Origin: Notospermus geniculatus
Taxonomy: Eukaryota; Nemertea; Pilidiophora; Heteronemertea; Lineidae
Length of the DNA stretch: 64,000 nucleotides
Direction: 5' to 3'
NCBI GenBank assembly: GCA_002633025.1
Contig: NMRB01000019.1
Span: forward strand, 737,108-801,107
Each line of letters opens with the position of its first letter. The stretch's first letter is position 1. Positions 35,747-47,682 of this stretch are shown one piece after another. The notes beneath the pieces were generated by a model. It saw only the letters and a list, made by a program, of their open reading frames with translations. It did not search any database and was not told the origin of the DNA. A program made the position numbers and the translations under genes.

Positions 35747-38700
35747 TATGTCCCGATAGAATGGCGAATGAGGGGAATCAGAAAGGCAACGAAGATAATC
35801 CCCTCAGATAATTCTTGTTCTAATCTATTGAAATCTGATTGTCAGTTGAAGTCATGGATTTTTGGTATGAAGCTAGTATTAGATGACACTAACACTTTGA
35901 ACAATACCCTGAAAAAAAGTAGTATATTTAGGTGATTATATCCATAACACGCACTGCCATTGCTTGATTATCTGGTTCAACAAGTAAAGCCCATGCTATT
36001 CAAAGATCACTTTGTCCACATTATATGCCTCGGGTTTAAATTTTTCATCATTTTTCTCTCTTTGAAAAGGCACAGTGTTCTTTATGTCAGGTGGACAACA
36101 CTAGTTTTGCATTAACCCATTTTGTCTTCCCGACACGTTTAAGGTCCATTCAGTGCAAATCTGGGACATGTAAGCTTACTTAGTATAAAAGGTGTCTCGC
36201 ACTTCGAATGTATTTAAAGTCTTTCAAAAACTAAGCAACATTGACTACCAAGTAAGTCATACATTCCACATGTTCTTACCTTTGTTAAAGAATAGACAGA
36301 AGTCTGACGTCTCAAGCACCGGTCGTCCGCAGTCCCAGTATTTCACGAACCCTCTCACATTCAATATTCAATGGTATCGGCCTCAAATTCAATGTTTTCT
36401 TCCTTAATACCATATTGGAAGAGAATCCCAAGGGTAGAATCGTGATCCATGATCAACGTGATGGAGTCTCCCACATCCGCAGGGTTTGACTTCCGAGAGA
36501 ATGATTTTCTAGGACCGATCCAAAAAATGTCGGCAGTCAATTCACGGACCGAGGACCGCGCTGTGAAGATTCTGCCCCTCGTCTAGATCGCCGGCCAAAG
36601 CTGACCAAAAACTGCCATAGAAGATAAGTAACGTTCACAGAATAATATGCTTCGAGCTGAACTCTGGTTCTAGTGGCAAAAACGCAAGGAGAATAACCCG
36701 TACAACGATTATGTGGCTTTTAAATCTTGAGATAATTCATAAGTGCTGTTATTTTCCACCCGAGCAGGGCAGATGGCAGCATGGTGTCTTTGGGCACAAA
36801 AGACTACCACATTACACGTATCAATGAATAAGTAAGCGAAGATTTGACCTTTTTGTTTGAGTAGGCCTACCGCAGGGAACACCTCCTGGTGTCCTGCGAT
36901 ACACTTGTTTGGAAGGTAAGGAAATAAAATACCACACTGGTTTAACAATTCCATTTAATACTGGGCACAAATGGTGTAATGTCTGGCTACGACGTGAAGG
37001 AATGCCTGAGCGATAACTTATAGTATTGACATTTATCTCGATAGAATTTTGACAAAGGTAGGCAAAGATTTTCAATGATGATCTACGAACTGATAGAGAT
37101 CAGACAAAACTTGTTTTGGATTGACAGAGTTGGTTTCCGTCTCCTGTTGTTGTTTTTTCACCGACATCCTCCCCCCATAGAGAAGAGGAGAGGAGGACTC
37201 AATGTGTGCGATTCCAATGTGCGCAAATTCCCGGGTGCTGTTCGAAAATGGCTGCTAGATCCTCCATGACAGCACATCACATCAAAATCACCGCTAAAAA
37301 TCCTCCATAACATGACGTCATCGAAAATGGCCGATAGCAATCTCCACACCTCCCGTTACATGGCATCGGTATGTTGATTCACCACTGCAAGCAGAAACTG
37401 ATAGGAGGGCCGCAGAGCGCGGTGTTAGTTACTGAATGTTTGGTCTTCAGAAGGAATCTCGACGGCTATGATGGCACCTCCCCAGTCCACATCAGTAGCA
37501 CATCTGAAATTTCTCCAGCGAGGACCAATCTCTATATTCGCCCCACTCCCCCAAAAAACGTTATGTGCAGATTGGCCTACATGTACTATGATTTAAACCC
37601 GTTCAAAAAGCGCTATTTTCTCTTGTCGTTTTGAACCGATTCAAAAACAAACTGCATGGTGTAACCCAATGGATTGCCTTCTTCAAAATGGCAATATTTG
37701 GCTTGGTTTCGTGATGTTTTCATGGAACAATCTCTTTAAGGGGAGCGCCCTCTGTAGGAGGCTACAGAAAGTAACTCAAAGATGGGGCCTTTTTGAACCA
37801 TGACCTTTCCCCCTTATTTCAGTGACGACCTCCCAAAAGCAGTAGAAGTGTGCTCATTAAAATAAACGCCCCTTAAAGAGTCGATAAAGAAAAAAGGGTC
37901 ACGACACATGCAGTTGAAATGTGCAAAAACCACCCTTCCCCTTAACCCACTTTGCTGCTTTAATGAATATGCTACACTTCTTGTGAGCATATGTTCCTGA
38001 AATGAATTAATTTTGTGATTAGGTACAGGGCAGAGTACCGGTAAGTAGTAATGTTGTTGTCGCACACCCCTCTTCCCCCTCAGCTGTCCTTGCGTGCAGA
38101 GCATTCATACAGAGTCGTGGCATGCTGCGCGCCCGATACGGGCGCCCACCGACCAAAATGTGCATTTTTGTTAAAGGACGGCTAGACCCTCTGAAATGGA
38201 GAGCACTGATTAGTTACATGATGCTGAAAAGGAGAGATGGTTAGACATTCATTGGGAGGGCCCAATATTGTGTATACATGAAAACCTGGGGAGGAGGTGG
38301 GTGTGCGTTTCTTAAGACGAGAGTGGACATGTATACACCCGAAGCATCACCTTTGGCGGAACAGTGGGTGGAGCCCACTGACTAAGTGGAAGCAGCTACG
38401 CGGTCCCGGTCGACCGCAGCTGCGGCTGAAAATAGAAGACATTCATACACGAAAACGTATACAAGCCGAACCTGATTCTAAACGTGGCTAATTTAGATAC
38501 AGATTCCGCTTGCGATAAAATTTCTAAAGTGCCATCCACTTGGCTCAAAACTGCTTTCCATTTTACGCGCCATCCGCTTGGCTAACTGCAACAACTGCGC
38601 ATACCCTGAAATAAACAGCATGTACTGAATGAAACAAAGGCAGTAGCAGATATGTGAAACTTTGGGGAGGTTTTTGATTCTTTTGTGTTCTCGTTTTTCA

Positions 38701-39097
38701 TTGGCTGTTCCATGATGATTTTGTGTTCTCGTTTTCCATTTGCTGTTGATGCTTTGTGTCCAACATAGTTTTCATTGGCTGTTTCATTCAGTTCAGCAAC
38801 AGGTATTAAAATGACAAAAAAGGCGGGGGATCGTGAAAAAATCTAAGCCAACCTAAAAAATTACCCAGGAACACCATGCTCACCCCATGTTAGACCAGTG
38901 CAAAAGTGGTGTTCCAACTCAGCTCTACTGTGCAATGGCCCACTATAAGTTGTCCTACCGATTTCCACGTCTTCGGCGAGGACTTTTTCGATGCTTAGAT
39001 GATTTCGACATGTATTCCATATCCTATTACAGATAATCCTAGAATTAATCCATTTGTCTTCACCTCACCTCACCTCAGTTCGCCACAGTCCGATAGA
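35747..39097. other. No gene recognised
   Basis: The interval lies upstream of the first coding exon of the CNBD2-like gene and should include its promoter and 5' untranslated sequence. Open frames (for example 36192-36407, 37371-37634, 38297-38491, all plus) have no recognisable domain. The direct repeat TTTTGTGTTCTCGTTTT occurs twice near 38681-38737. Nothing else is supported. Confidence 0.5.
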
Positions 39098-41410
39098 TGA
39101 TTCCGACGAAAACGTTAATCGCACAATCGAATAGAATAGAATGATATACGGTTCCTATGTTATGTAATCCACGTGTTCACCCCGTAACAGCCAGTATTGA
39201 TTTCAATGGCATGTGAAACCACATCCTCGCATTGCAGGTCGCACTCTGCATTCGTAAACGGCTCCGAATGCAGTCAGACGTTTCGCCCCGACTTCGCTCC
39301 CTTGAAGTTTGAACTCACTGGCTGAAAAACAACAGAAGACAACGTCAAATACTCTGTAGAACTGTCAATATTATTTGAGAAATCGACCCTAAATGTATGA
39401 AATGCAGAATGAAACTGAAGGACGAGTCCAGGTTTGGATTCACGGAAGTGTACAGGGCTCCTCCTCCTCCACGTAAAAGTTTGCTCTCAATGGACTGCTA
39501 ATTTCCTTTATGGCTTACATCTTGCGCAATGGCACAGACTATAGGCTACAAGTATTATTTTACAGGTACCTGTAGAGATCCATCTTTTTGCGCGAGAAAT
39601 CACATATCTCGAAGCACCATCTTTCACATTAAACCATTAAAGAGACCCTATAGGCAGCTAGATTACCAGTAGGCTCATATCAGTGCGGTCACTTCATCAC
39701 AGGTGGCGCTACCAACTGACAACCTAGAGATTAGGGTTCAGGTGTTGATTTTAGTGTATTTTACTTGTATGCCAACCGATGGGTGTAATGAGCACATGAA
39801 ATATGCCAATGATAAGGCTGCCTGTAGGGTCCCTTACTATCAGCTACATTACCTACCGGTGCTCATGTTCGTTGGCCAATAGCAAAAGTGGCGTTTCATT
39901 TTTTCTCTACAGCAGGGAGAGTTCAGGGTAATGCAATCAATCCCTGCAGGCGTTCCAAACTTCAGGTTATTTATGCCTTCTCAGCTGTGTAGTTAAGAAG
40001 TCGGACGGATCTGACCACAGTGTCCAGCAATCTGCATTCAGCATCTTGTCGGGTATGTCCGACGTTTCATCTCGTCTTCATCTTGCCCTGACAAGCGTTC
40101 CTATCGTGTAGGGAGCGTAGTTCGAACGGCGAAGTAGGTAAGCCTTGATAATATGTGAAGATGACCATCTCAGTCATAGAGTCACACAAATAAATCCAAT
40201 GGCATGAAACTACAGGTCCCTATTCTGTGAAAACCGTTTCGAAGTTCCGATGGTTGTCGCACCGCAAATCGCTGTATGGAAAAAACATAACACAAGGTTG
40301 AGGACTGCATAGCAATTCGATGCTGGAATTCGCCAAGAAAGTGCACTTTTACCCCAAATGTTAGCCTGTATGTAATGCTCCAAGTGCGCCTGTATGTAAT
40401 GGTCAAAGTGCGCCGGGAGAGATAAGTCAGCAATGCCCACAGTGCACTGGGGAAGAGAGACATTCTTATAGCCCACGCACGCCACTTGTCCATATCCCGA
40501 GCTTCGACCTTACAAACTTCATCTACCGTACCCAAAAGTTTTCATCCTATAGAGACGAATTCGATATATCGGAATATCAGGGTAGGCCTACTTACACACT
40601 CTCTCTGCGTCCTTTCTTACTGAAAATATCCCGCCAGAGTTCATCATGATCTCAGAATGAGCAAAATACCACCGTCCCTCACGACTCGGTGACTGGATAT
40701 GACCAGCGACACGTCCGCCAGAAGGGAGTTACGTACATGTAGGCCTACATGTAATACCAGCTACGGTCACTTTCATGGGATAGGCGTGAGAGGGGCCTAT
40801 TGAAAGTACACCCGCATGAAATCACCTGGGCTTAACTTTGAAAGCAATCTTTTGTAGCCTTCCTCCCTACTTCCACTTCTACAAACCTTTAGCGAATTGT
40901 GCACTGCGTTTGGTGACGACATGCACACAAGTAGGCCTGTTACGTAATAAATTTTCTTGCTTTTTTGTCAAGCACATCGTAACTTCCATTTTTTCGTCTC
41001 TGAATGCACATCAGAATCAAACACGCCAACCATCCATTTTAGGCCTAAACAACTAGGTCCTGTCGGCGGCACAACAGGGAACGCTTCTTACTGTCTCAAT
41101 AGGCGTCGCCAGTGGTTATATGCCGCGAAAAGGACGAAGTCAGCCTGGTTCTGTTTTGCCACTGATGTTGACTACTTTTAGTAGTTCCTTTCGTTCCGCT
41201 ACGTGGCGCTACACTAAAACGACAAGCACATACCGCCATGTTTGATTGAATTAGTCGGGATTCCGAATCTTCGCATGTTTCTGCGCAGGTTCTTTGCTTT
41301 TTATGCGTGGAGAGTGGAAATGTCATGAATATGTTATGAGTGTTTTAAATATAGCCTGGAACACGTGCATTTTGACAGTTCTTGAACTGCATGGACTGAC
41401 CACCACTACA

Positions 41411-41437
41411 TGATGTTCGGCTGGGGCTGGAAACTGG
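41411..41437 (+). CDS. Possible first coding exon of MS4A-like copy 1
   Basis: ATGATG... encodes MMFGWGWKL and is followed by the consensus donor GTAAGT. Phase 0 joins in frame to the exon at 42515. Copy 2 has the equivalent at 45586-45612 (MMFDWGWKL). The third gene copy (52328) has no counterpart upstream. Translation could instead start at the internal ATG at 42524, so this exon is tentative. Confidence 0.35.
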
Positions 41438-42514
41438 TAAGTATCACAAGGCGTTAGGTTTTCCACCAATCAGCGCGTTTTATTTATTTGCATTTCAGAC
41501 GATCACATGAGTGGACGGTAGCCGAGACCGATCTCAAAATACATGTACATGTAAGCCGTAGTATAGTGGTGAGGTCAAGATATAAGCCCTGGCGGTGAGA
41601 TCTGGAACTGACCAACATGGAAAGAACATCTCCCTATACTGGCATCTCTACGTTGGTTTTTTCTCGTTCTGGAAGTATGAACTGAGATATGCAAACAGAC
41701 GGAAAAACATAGGGAAGTCTCTAAGAACTTGTATGACATAACTAATGACTATAATATCAACGTCACACTAACACTAAAAATAAGCCGCCATTTTGGTTTT
41801 TGACTAAGTTTGCGAGATCTCTCCATTGCCCACACTACCATACAAACTTCTGACCGTTTGTCATCATACTTGCGAAATACAAATATTAAAAATAAAATCC
41901 CGATCTCCTCGCCCTACATCACGCTTCACTGACCGTTCTCTGAAAAACACGAGATAGTGGTTCAGTACGTATAAAGCTAACAGTGTATGGGTAGCCTAAA
42001 ACACAATATAGGCCTAAAATCAGAATGACACGCTATTCAATCCGATGTTCAAGTTCAACGAATCTTTTCGTCGACTTTGAAAACGAATACCATTATTTTG
42101 ATTATGACGAAGAGATATAAGATCATGTGCTTCTCTTATGCATGCAAACGTTCAAACAGTACATGCAATATCGGACGACTTATCGTTGAGTGATACCTGG
42201 TTCACTTCCCAGTACAGCTCGGAAAGACAAAAATTTAGGATCTGAAATCGCCTGTGAACAGGGATACTTTATATCATGCAGCCGGTATGTATCTTTTAGA
42301 ACTACGCTCATTAACGCAGTAACTTTGGGTGTAATCATATCTAACGAAATGTTCATGATTTGAGAAACTTCCTGGTAGGTTTTGTACATTGACTTCCGTG
42401 ATTTCAATCTCTTGACAAGGATGATATTCTAAGTAGAGTCACGGTTGGTTCGCATGAGCCAACTGACCATTATATTTCGAGTAGCTTTATTTTCAACTTT
42501 TTCTTTTTCTTCAG

Positions 42515-43189
42515 CAAGTGCCAATGCCGGTGGCGGCACCGGTTACCTATGCCAACCATCAATATGGAGGTGTTGGGCAATCTCGACGGATGACCTTCTC
42601 AAGGAAGGGGATGCAGATCTGTGCCATTCTGATGTTGGTGTTCGGAGCGGTATCGATTGTGTTAGGAATCACAAGAATAATCATCCCCGCTCGTTATGGT
42701 GTTAAATATGTTGCCTGTGGAGTCTGGGGAGGGAGCCTGTTCATCATTCCAGGTATTCTGGGTGTGATCGGCTGTCGGAAAGAGGACAGATGTCTGATTG
42801 TCGCCTGTATGGTAATGAGCATAATAGCCAGTTTAGCAAGTGTTAATATGCTTGCATTTGCATCAGTTTCGATTTCATTTGACCGATACAGAAGCAAGTA
42901 TTCTCCTGCAGTTGCTGTAGAATCCCTGGAGATTATGATTAGCATCTGTACTTTCGTTGTCTCCATCCTGCTGTCAGCGATCTGTTGCCGTGCCACGTGT
43001 AACTGCACGAGTCCAAATGCCCCCGTCCGAGTGGTTTACGTTCCACAACACGTAGGCCCGCCATCCGGCCAACCTGTTACTTTCCTTCAACCTACCGTAC
43101 AGCAACCTGGAGCCCAGGTTACCGTGATAAACCCCAACATGGCTGCCACGAATGTCGGAGGAGGACAGGCCGTCCTTTATCGATACTGA
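42515..43189 (+). CDS. MS4A/CD20-like four-transmembrane protein, copy 1
   Basis: One large exon after a polypyrimidine acceptor (CTTTTTCTTCAG) and ending TGA at 43187-43189, about 224 codons. If no upstream exon is used, the start is ATG at 42524. Four hydrophobic segments are seen: ICAILMLVFGAVSIVLGITR, CGVWGGSLFIIPGILGVIGC, LIVACMVMSIIASLASVNML and a fourth around EIMISICTFVVSILLSAICC. The short N-terminus and Pro/Gln-rich C-terminal tail (VPQHVGPPSGQP, LQPTVQQPGAQ) should be cytosolic. W-G-G at the start of the second segment fits the CD20-like family. The function is unknown; relatives sit in the plasma membrane and associate with signalling receptors. It has tandem relatives at 46691 and 52328. 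Confidence 0.75.
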   Translation, partial: QVPMPVAAPVTYANHQYGGVGQSRRMTFSRKGMQICAILMLVFGAVSIVLGITRIIIPARYGVKYVACGVWGGSLFIIPGILGVIGCRKEDRCLIVACMVMSIIASLASVNMLAFASVSISFDRYRSKYSPAVAVESLEIMISICTFVVSILLSAICCRATCNCTSPNAPVRVVYVPQHVGPPSGQPVTFLQPTVQQPGAQVTVINPNMAATNVGGGQAVLYRY

Positions 43190-46100
43190 GAACAAAGANG
43201 TTCACACATTAGGTGGAGTTCGGCATCTCTCGTTCCTCCCCGGCGGGCGCCGTATTTATTCCCCAGTACTCTACCGCCGAGAGGAATGGGAGGTCCGTGG
43301 CGTCACTCGGGAACAGATAAGATTCCGACGAAAACGTTAATTGCACAATCGAATAGAATAGAATGATACACATGTACGGTTCCTATGTTATGTAATCCAC
43401 GTGTTCGCCTCGTAAAAGCCAGATTGATTTCAATGGCGTGTGTACATGTAAACCACGTCCTTGCATCGCAGACGGCACTCTGCATTCGTAAACGGCTCCG
43501 AATGCAGTCAGACGTTTCGCCCCGACTTCGCTCCCTTGAAGTTTGAACTCACTGGCTGAAAAACAGAAGACAACGTCAAATACTCTGTAGAACTGTCAAT
43601 ATTATTTGAGAAATCGACCCTAAATGTATGAAATGCAGAATGAAACTGAAGGACGAGTCCAGGTTTGGATTCACGGAAGTGTACAGGGCTCCTCCTCCTC
43701 CACGTGAAAGTTTGCTCTCAATGGACTGCTAATTTCCTTTATGGCTTACATCTTGCGCAATGGCACAGACTATAGGCTACAAGTATTATTTTACAGGTAC
43801 CTGTAGAGATCCATCTTTTTGCGCGAGAAATCACATATCTCGAAACACCATCTTTCACATTAAACCATTAAAGAGACCCTATAGGCAGCTAGATTACCAG
43901 TAGGCTTATATCAGTGCGGTCACTTCATCACAGGTGGCGCTACCAACTGACAACCTAGAGATTTGGGCTCGGGTGTTGATTTTAGTGTATTTTACTTGTA
44001 TGCCAACCGATGGGTGTAATGAGCACATGAAATGCCAATGATAAGGCTGCCTGTAGGGTCCCTTACTATCAGCTACATTACATACCGGTGCTCATGTTCG
44101 TTGGCCAAGAGCAAAAGTGGCGTTTCATTTTTTCTCTGCAGCAGGGAGGGTTCAGGGTAATGCAATCAATCCCTGCAGGCGTTCCAAACTTCAGGTTATT
44201 TATGCTTTCTCCGCTGTGTAGTTAAGAAGTCGGACGGATCTGACCACACTGTCTAGCAATCTGCATTTAGCATTTTGTCGGGTATGTCCGACGTTTCATC
44301 TCGTCTTCATCTTGCCCTGACAAGCGTTCCTATCGTGTAGGGAGCGTAGTTCGAACGGCGAAGTAGCTAGGCCTTGATAATATGTGAAGATGACCATCTC
44401 AGTCATAGAGTCACACAAATAAATCCAATGGCATGAAACTACAGGTCCCTATTCTGTGAAAACCGTTTCGAAGTTCCGATGGTTGTCGCACCGCAAATCG
44501 CTGTATGGAAAAAAACATAAGACAAGATTGAGGACTGCATAGCAATTCGATGCTGGAATTCGCCAAGAAAGTGCATTTTTACCCCAAATATTAGCCTGTA
44601 ATGCTCCAAGAGTCGGTAGTGCGCCGGGAGAGATAAGTCAGCAATGCCCATGCCACAGTGCACTGGGGAAGAGAGACATTCTTATAGCCCACGCACGCCA
44701 CTTGTTCATATCCCGAGCTTCGACCTTTACAAACTTCATCTACCATACCCAAAAGCTTTCATCCTATAGAGACGAATTCGATATATCGGAATATCAGGGT
44801 ACTTCACACTCTCTCTGCGTCCTTTCTTACTGAAAATATCCCGCCAGAGTTCATCATGATCTCGGAATGAGCAAAACACCACCGTCCCTCACGACTCGGT
44901 GACTGGATATGACCAGCGACACGTCCGCCAGAAGGGAGTTACGTACAACTACGGTCACTTTCATGGGATAGGCGTGAGAGGGGCCTATTGAAAGTACAGC
45001 CGCATGAAATCACCTGGGCTAACTTTGAAAGCAATCTTTTGTAGCCTTCCTCCCTACTTCCACTTCTTCAAACCTTTAGCGAATTGTGCACTGCGTTTGG
45101 TGACATGCACACAAGTAGGCCTGTTACGTAATAAATTTTCTTGGTTTTTTGTCAAGCCCATCGTAACTTCCATTTTTTCGTCTCTGAATGCACATCAGAA
45201 TCACACGCCAACCATCCATTTTAGGCCTAAACAACTAGGCCCTGTCGGCGGCACAACAGGGAACGCTTCTTACTGTCTCAATAGGTGTCGCCAGTGGTTA
45301 TATGCCACGAAAAGGACGAAGTCAGCCTGGTTCTGCTTTGCCACTGATGTTGACTACTTTTAGTAGCTCCTTTCGTTCCGCTACGTGGCGCTACACTAAA
45401 ACGACAAGCACAGACCGCCATGTTTGATTGAATTAGTCGGGATTCCGATCTTCGCATGTTTCTGCGCAGGTTCTTTGCTTTTTGTGCGTGGAGAGTGGAA
45501 ATGTCATGAATATGTTATGAGTGTTTTAAATATAGCCTGGAACACGTGCATTTTGACAGTTCTTGAACTGCATACTGACCACTACATGATGTTCGACTGG
45601 GGTTGGAAACTGGTAAGTATCACAAGGTGTGAGGTTTTCCACCAATCAGCGCGTTTTATTTATTTGCATTTCAGACGATCACATGAGTGGACGGCAGCCG
45701 AGACCGATCTCAAAATACATGTACATGTAAGCCGTAGTATAGTGGTGAGGTCAAGATATAAGCCCTGGCGGTGAGATCTGGAACTGACCAACATGGAAAG
45801 AACATCTCCCTATACTGGCATCTCTACGTTGGTTTTTTCTCGTTCTGGAAGTATGAACTGAGATATGCAAACAGACGGAAAAACATAGGGAAGTCTCTAA
45901 GAACTTGTATGACATAACTAATGACTATAATATCAACGTCACACTAACACTAAAAATAAGCCGCCATTTTGGTTTTTGACTAAGTTTGCGAGATCTCTCC
46001 ATTGCCCACACTACCATACAAACTTCTGACCGTTTGTCATCATACTTGCGAAATACAAATATTAAAAATAAAATCCCGATCTCCTCGCCCTACATCACGC

Positions 46101-46690
46101 TTCACTGACCGTTCTCTGAAAAACACGAGATAGTGGTTCAGTACGTATAAAGCTAACAGTGTATGGGTAGCCTAAAACACAATATAGGCCTAAAATCAGA
46201 ATGACACGCTATTCAATCCGATGTTCAAGTTCAACGAATCTTTTCGTCGACTTTGAAAACGAATACCATTATTTTGATTATGACGAAGAGATATAAGATC
46301 ATGTGCTTCTCTTATGCATGCAAACGTTCAAACAGTACATGCAATATCGGACGACTTATCGTTGAGTGATACCTGGTTCACTTCCCAGTACAGCTCGGAA
46401 AGACAAAAATTTAGGATCTGAAATCGCCTGTGAACAGGGATACTTTATATCATGCAGCCGGTATGTATCTTTTAGAACTACGCTCATTAACGCAGTAACT
46501 TTGGGTGTAATCATATCTAACGAAATGTTCATGATTTGAGAAACTTCCTGGTAGGTTTTGTACATTGACTTCCGTGATTTCAATCTCTTGACAAGGATGA
46601 TATTCTAAGTAGAGTCACGGTTGGTTCGCATGAGCCAACTGACCATTATATTTCGAGTAGCTTTATTTTCAACTTTTTCTTTTTCTTCAG

Positions 46691-47008
46691 CAAGTGCCAA
46701 TGCCGGTGGCGGCACCGGTTACCTATGCCAACCATCAATATGGAGGTGTTGGGCAATCTCGACGGATGACCTTCTCAAGGAAGGGGATGCAGATCTGTGC
46801 CATTCTGATGTTGGTGTTCGGAGCGGTATCGATTGTGTTAGGAATCACAAGAATAATCATCCCCGCTCGTTATGGTGTTAAATATGTTGCCTGTGGAGTC
46901 TGGGGAGGGAGCCTGTTCATCATTCCAGGTATTCTGGGTGTGATCGGCTGTCGGAAAGAGGACAGATGTCTGATTGTCGCCTGTATGGTAATGAGCATAA
47001 TAGCCAGT
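46691..47008 (+). pseudogene. MS4A-like coding exon, copy 2, cut off at an N
   Basis: Base-for-base the same as 42515-42832 as far as it goes, then interrupted by the N at 47009 after the codons for SIIAS. The sequence after the N (47010 on) is unrelated and soon hits a stop. The last part of the third and the fourth transmembrane segments and the tail are missing. An assembly break is a simpler explanation than a real truncation, because the break coincides with the N. Confidence 0.8.
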
Positions 47009-47009
47009 N

Positions 47010-47681
47010 TAGAGCTGGATTCTACTTGGATATTATCGATCTGTGACGTCACGATTTTCAGGTCACCCGGTGACCGATTTCTATTTTTAGCCCTCTCCAG
47101 ATCAGTCTTTGACCAGAAAATCATGTCTAACCAACATACGTTTTGGTTTCCTATTTATAGTTCATCAAATCAAACTGGAATAGTTTCATGGTTTGGTCTA
47201 CAACTCTAAGTTTCAACAGTGCCATCTCGTGGATACTCCAGGAACTAATCTTACATCAAAGTGGAAGTAGAATTGTCTAAGTCTGGATCACAAAGCGTCA
47301 ACAGAGTTGAACCACAGAGTGGCGTTCACGATGGCTTTGCCGTATTTTTAACTATTGATCCATTACATTGTGCGTGTTTTATGAGGCGACAGATGTGATG
47401 GGCATTGTATTTTGCGACCGGTGAATGATTTATCGTTAAATTTTAGTATAGGAGTTTAGAAAATAGAGTGGTTTAGACAGCTTACTGAATTTTTAGCCTG
47501 CTCCTTTTTTAAATTGTCTAGTTGATTGGTTTCAAGAGTAAAATGAATCAATACTTGACTTCTTCTGAAATTCACCACCTTTCCATTTTTATCTGTAATC
47601 TGGAATGTTAAGTGATTTGTTGCTTTATTTATATTTCTCTCACAATGATTAGGTTCATATCTTTGAAGTTTAATCTGCTCA
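47010..47681. other. Unique stretch between two Ns
   Basis: Bounded by the Ns at 47009 and 47682. It matches neither the coding exon nor the flanking repeats of the MS4A-like cluster, and no domain is recognisable. It is probably a separately assembled piece placed here. Confidence 0.5.
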
Positions 47682-47682
47682 N

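Larger units (their letters stand above)
39098..47008. repeat. Direct duplication of ~3.7 kb: MS4A-like gene and upstream region
   Basis: 39098-42834 and 43321-47008 are collinear. From the start to about 41520 they differ by a few percent with many indels. From about 41521 to 42832 the offset is constant (4176) and I see no difference at all. Copy 1 continues into a full coding exon. Copy 2 ends at the N at 47009 in the middle of that exon. Another N (43199) lies ten bases after the stop of copy 1, close to the start of copy 2. This looks like contigs of two haplotypes joined end to end, with one part represented twice. Confidence 0.88.

Noticed and set aside
38297-38491. Open frame with GPGRPQLR, reminiscent of retroelement proteins
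   Set aside because: Too short, no catalytic motif and no related sequence nearby. A transposon remnant cannot be supported.
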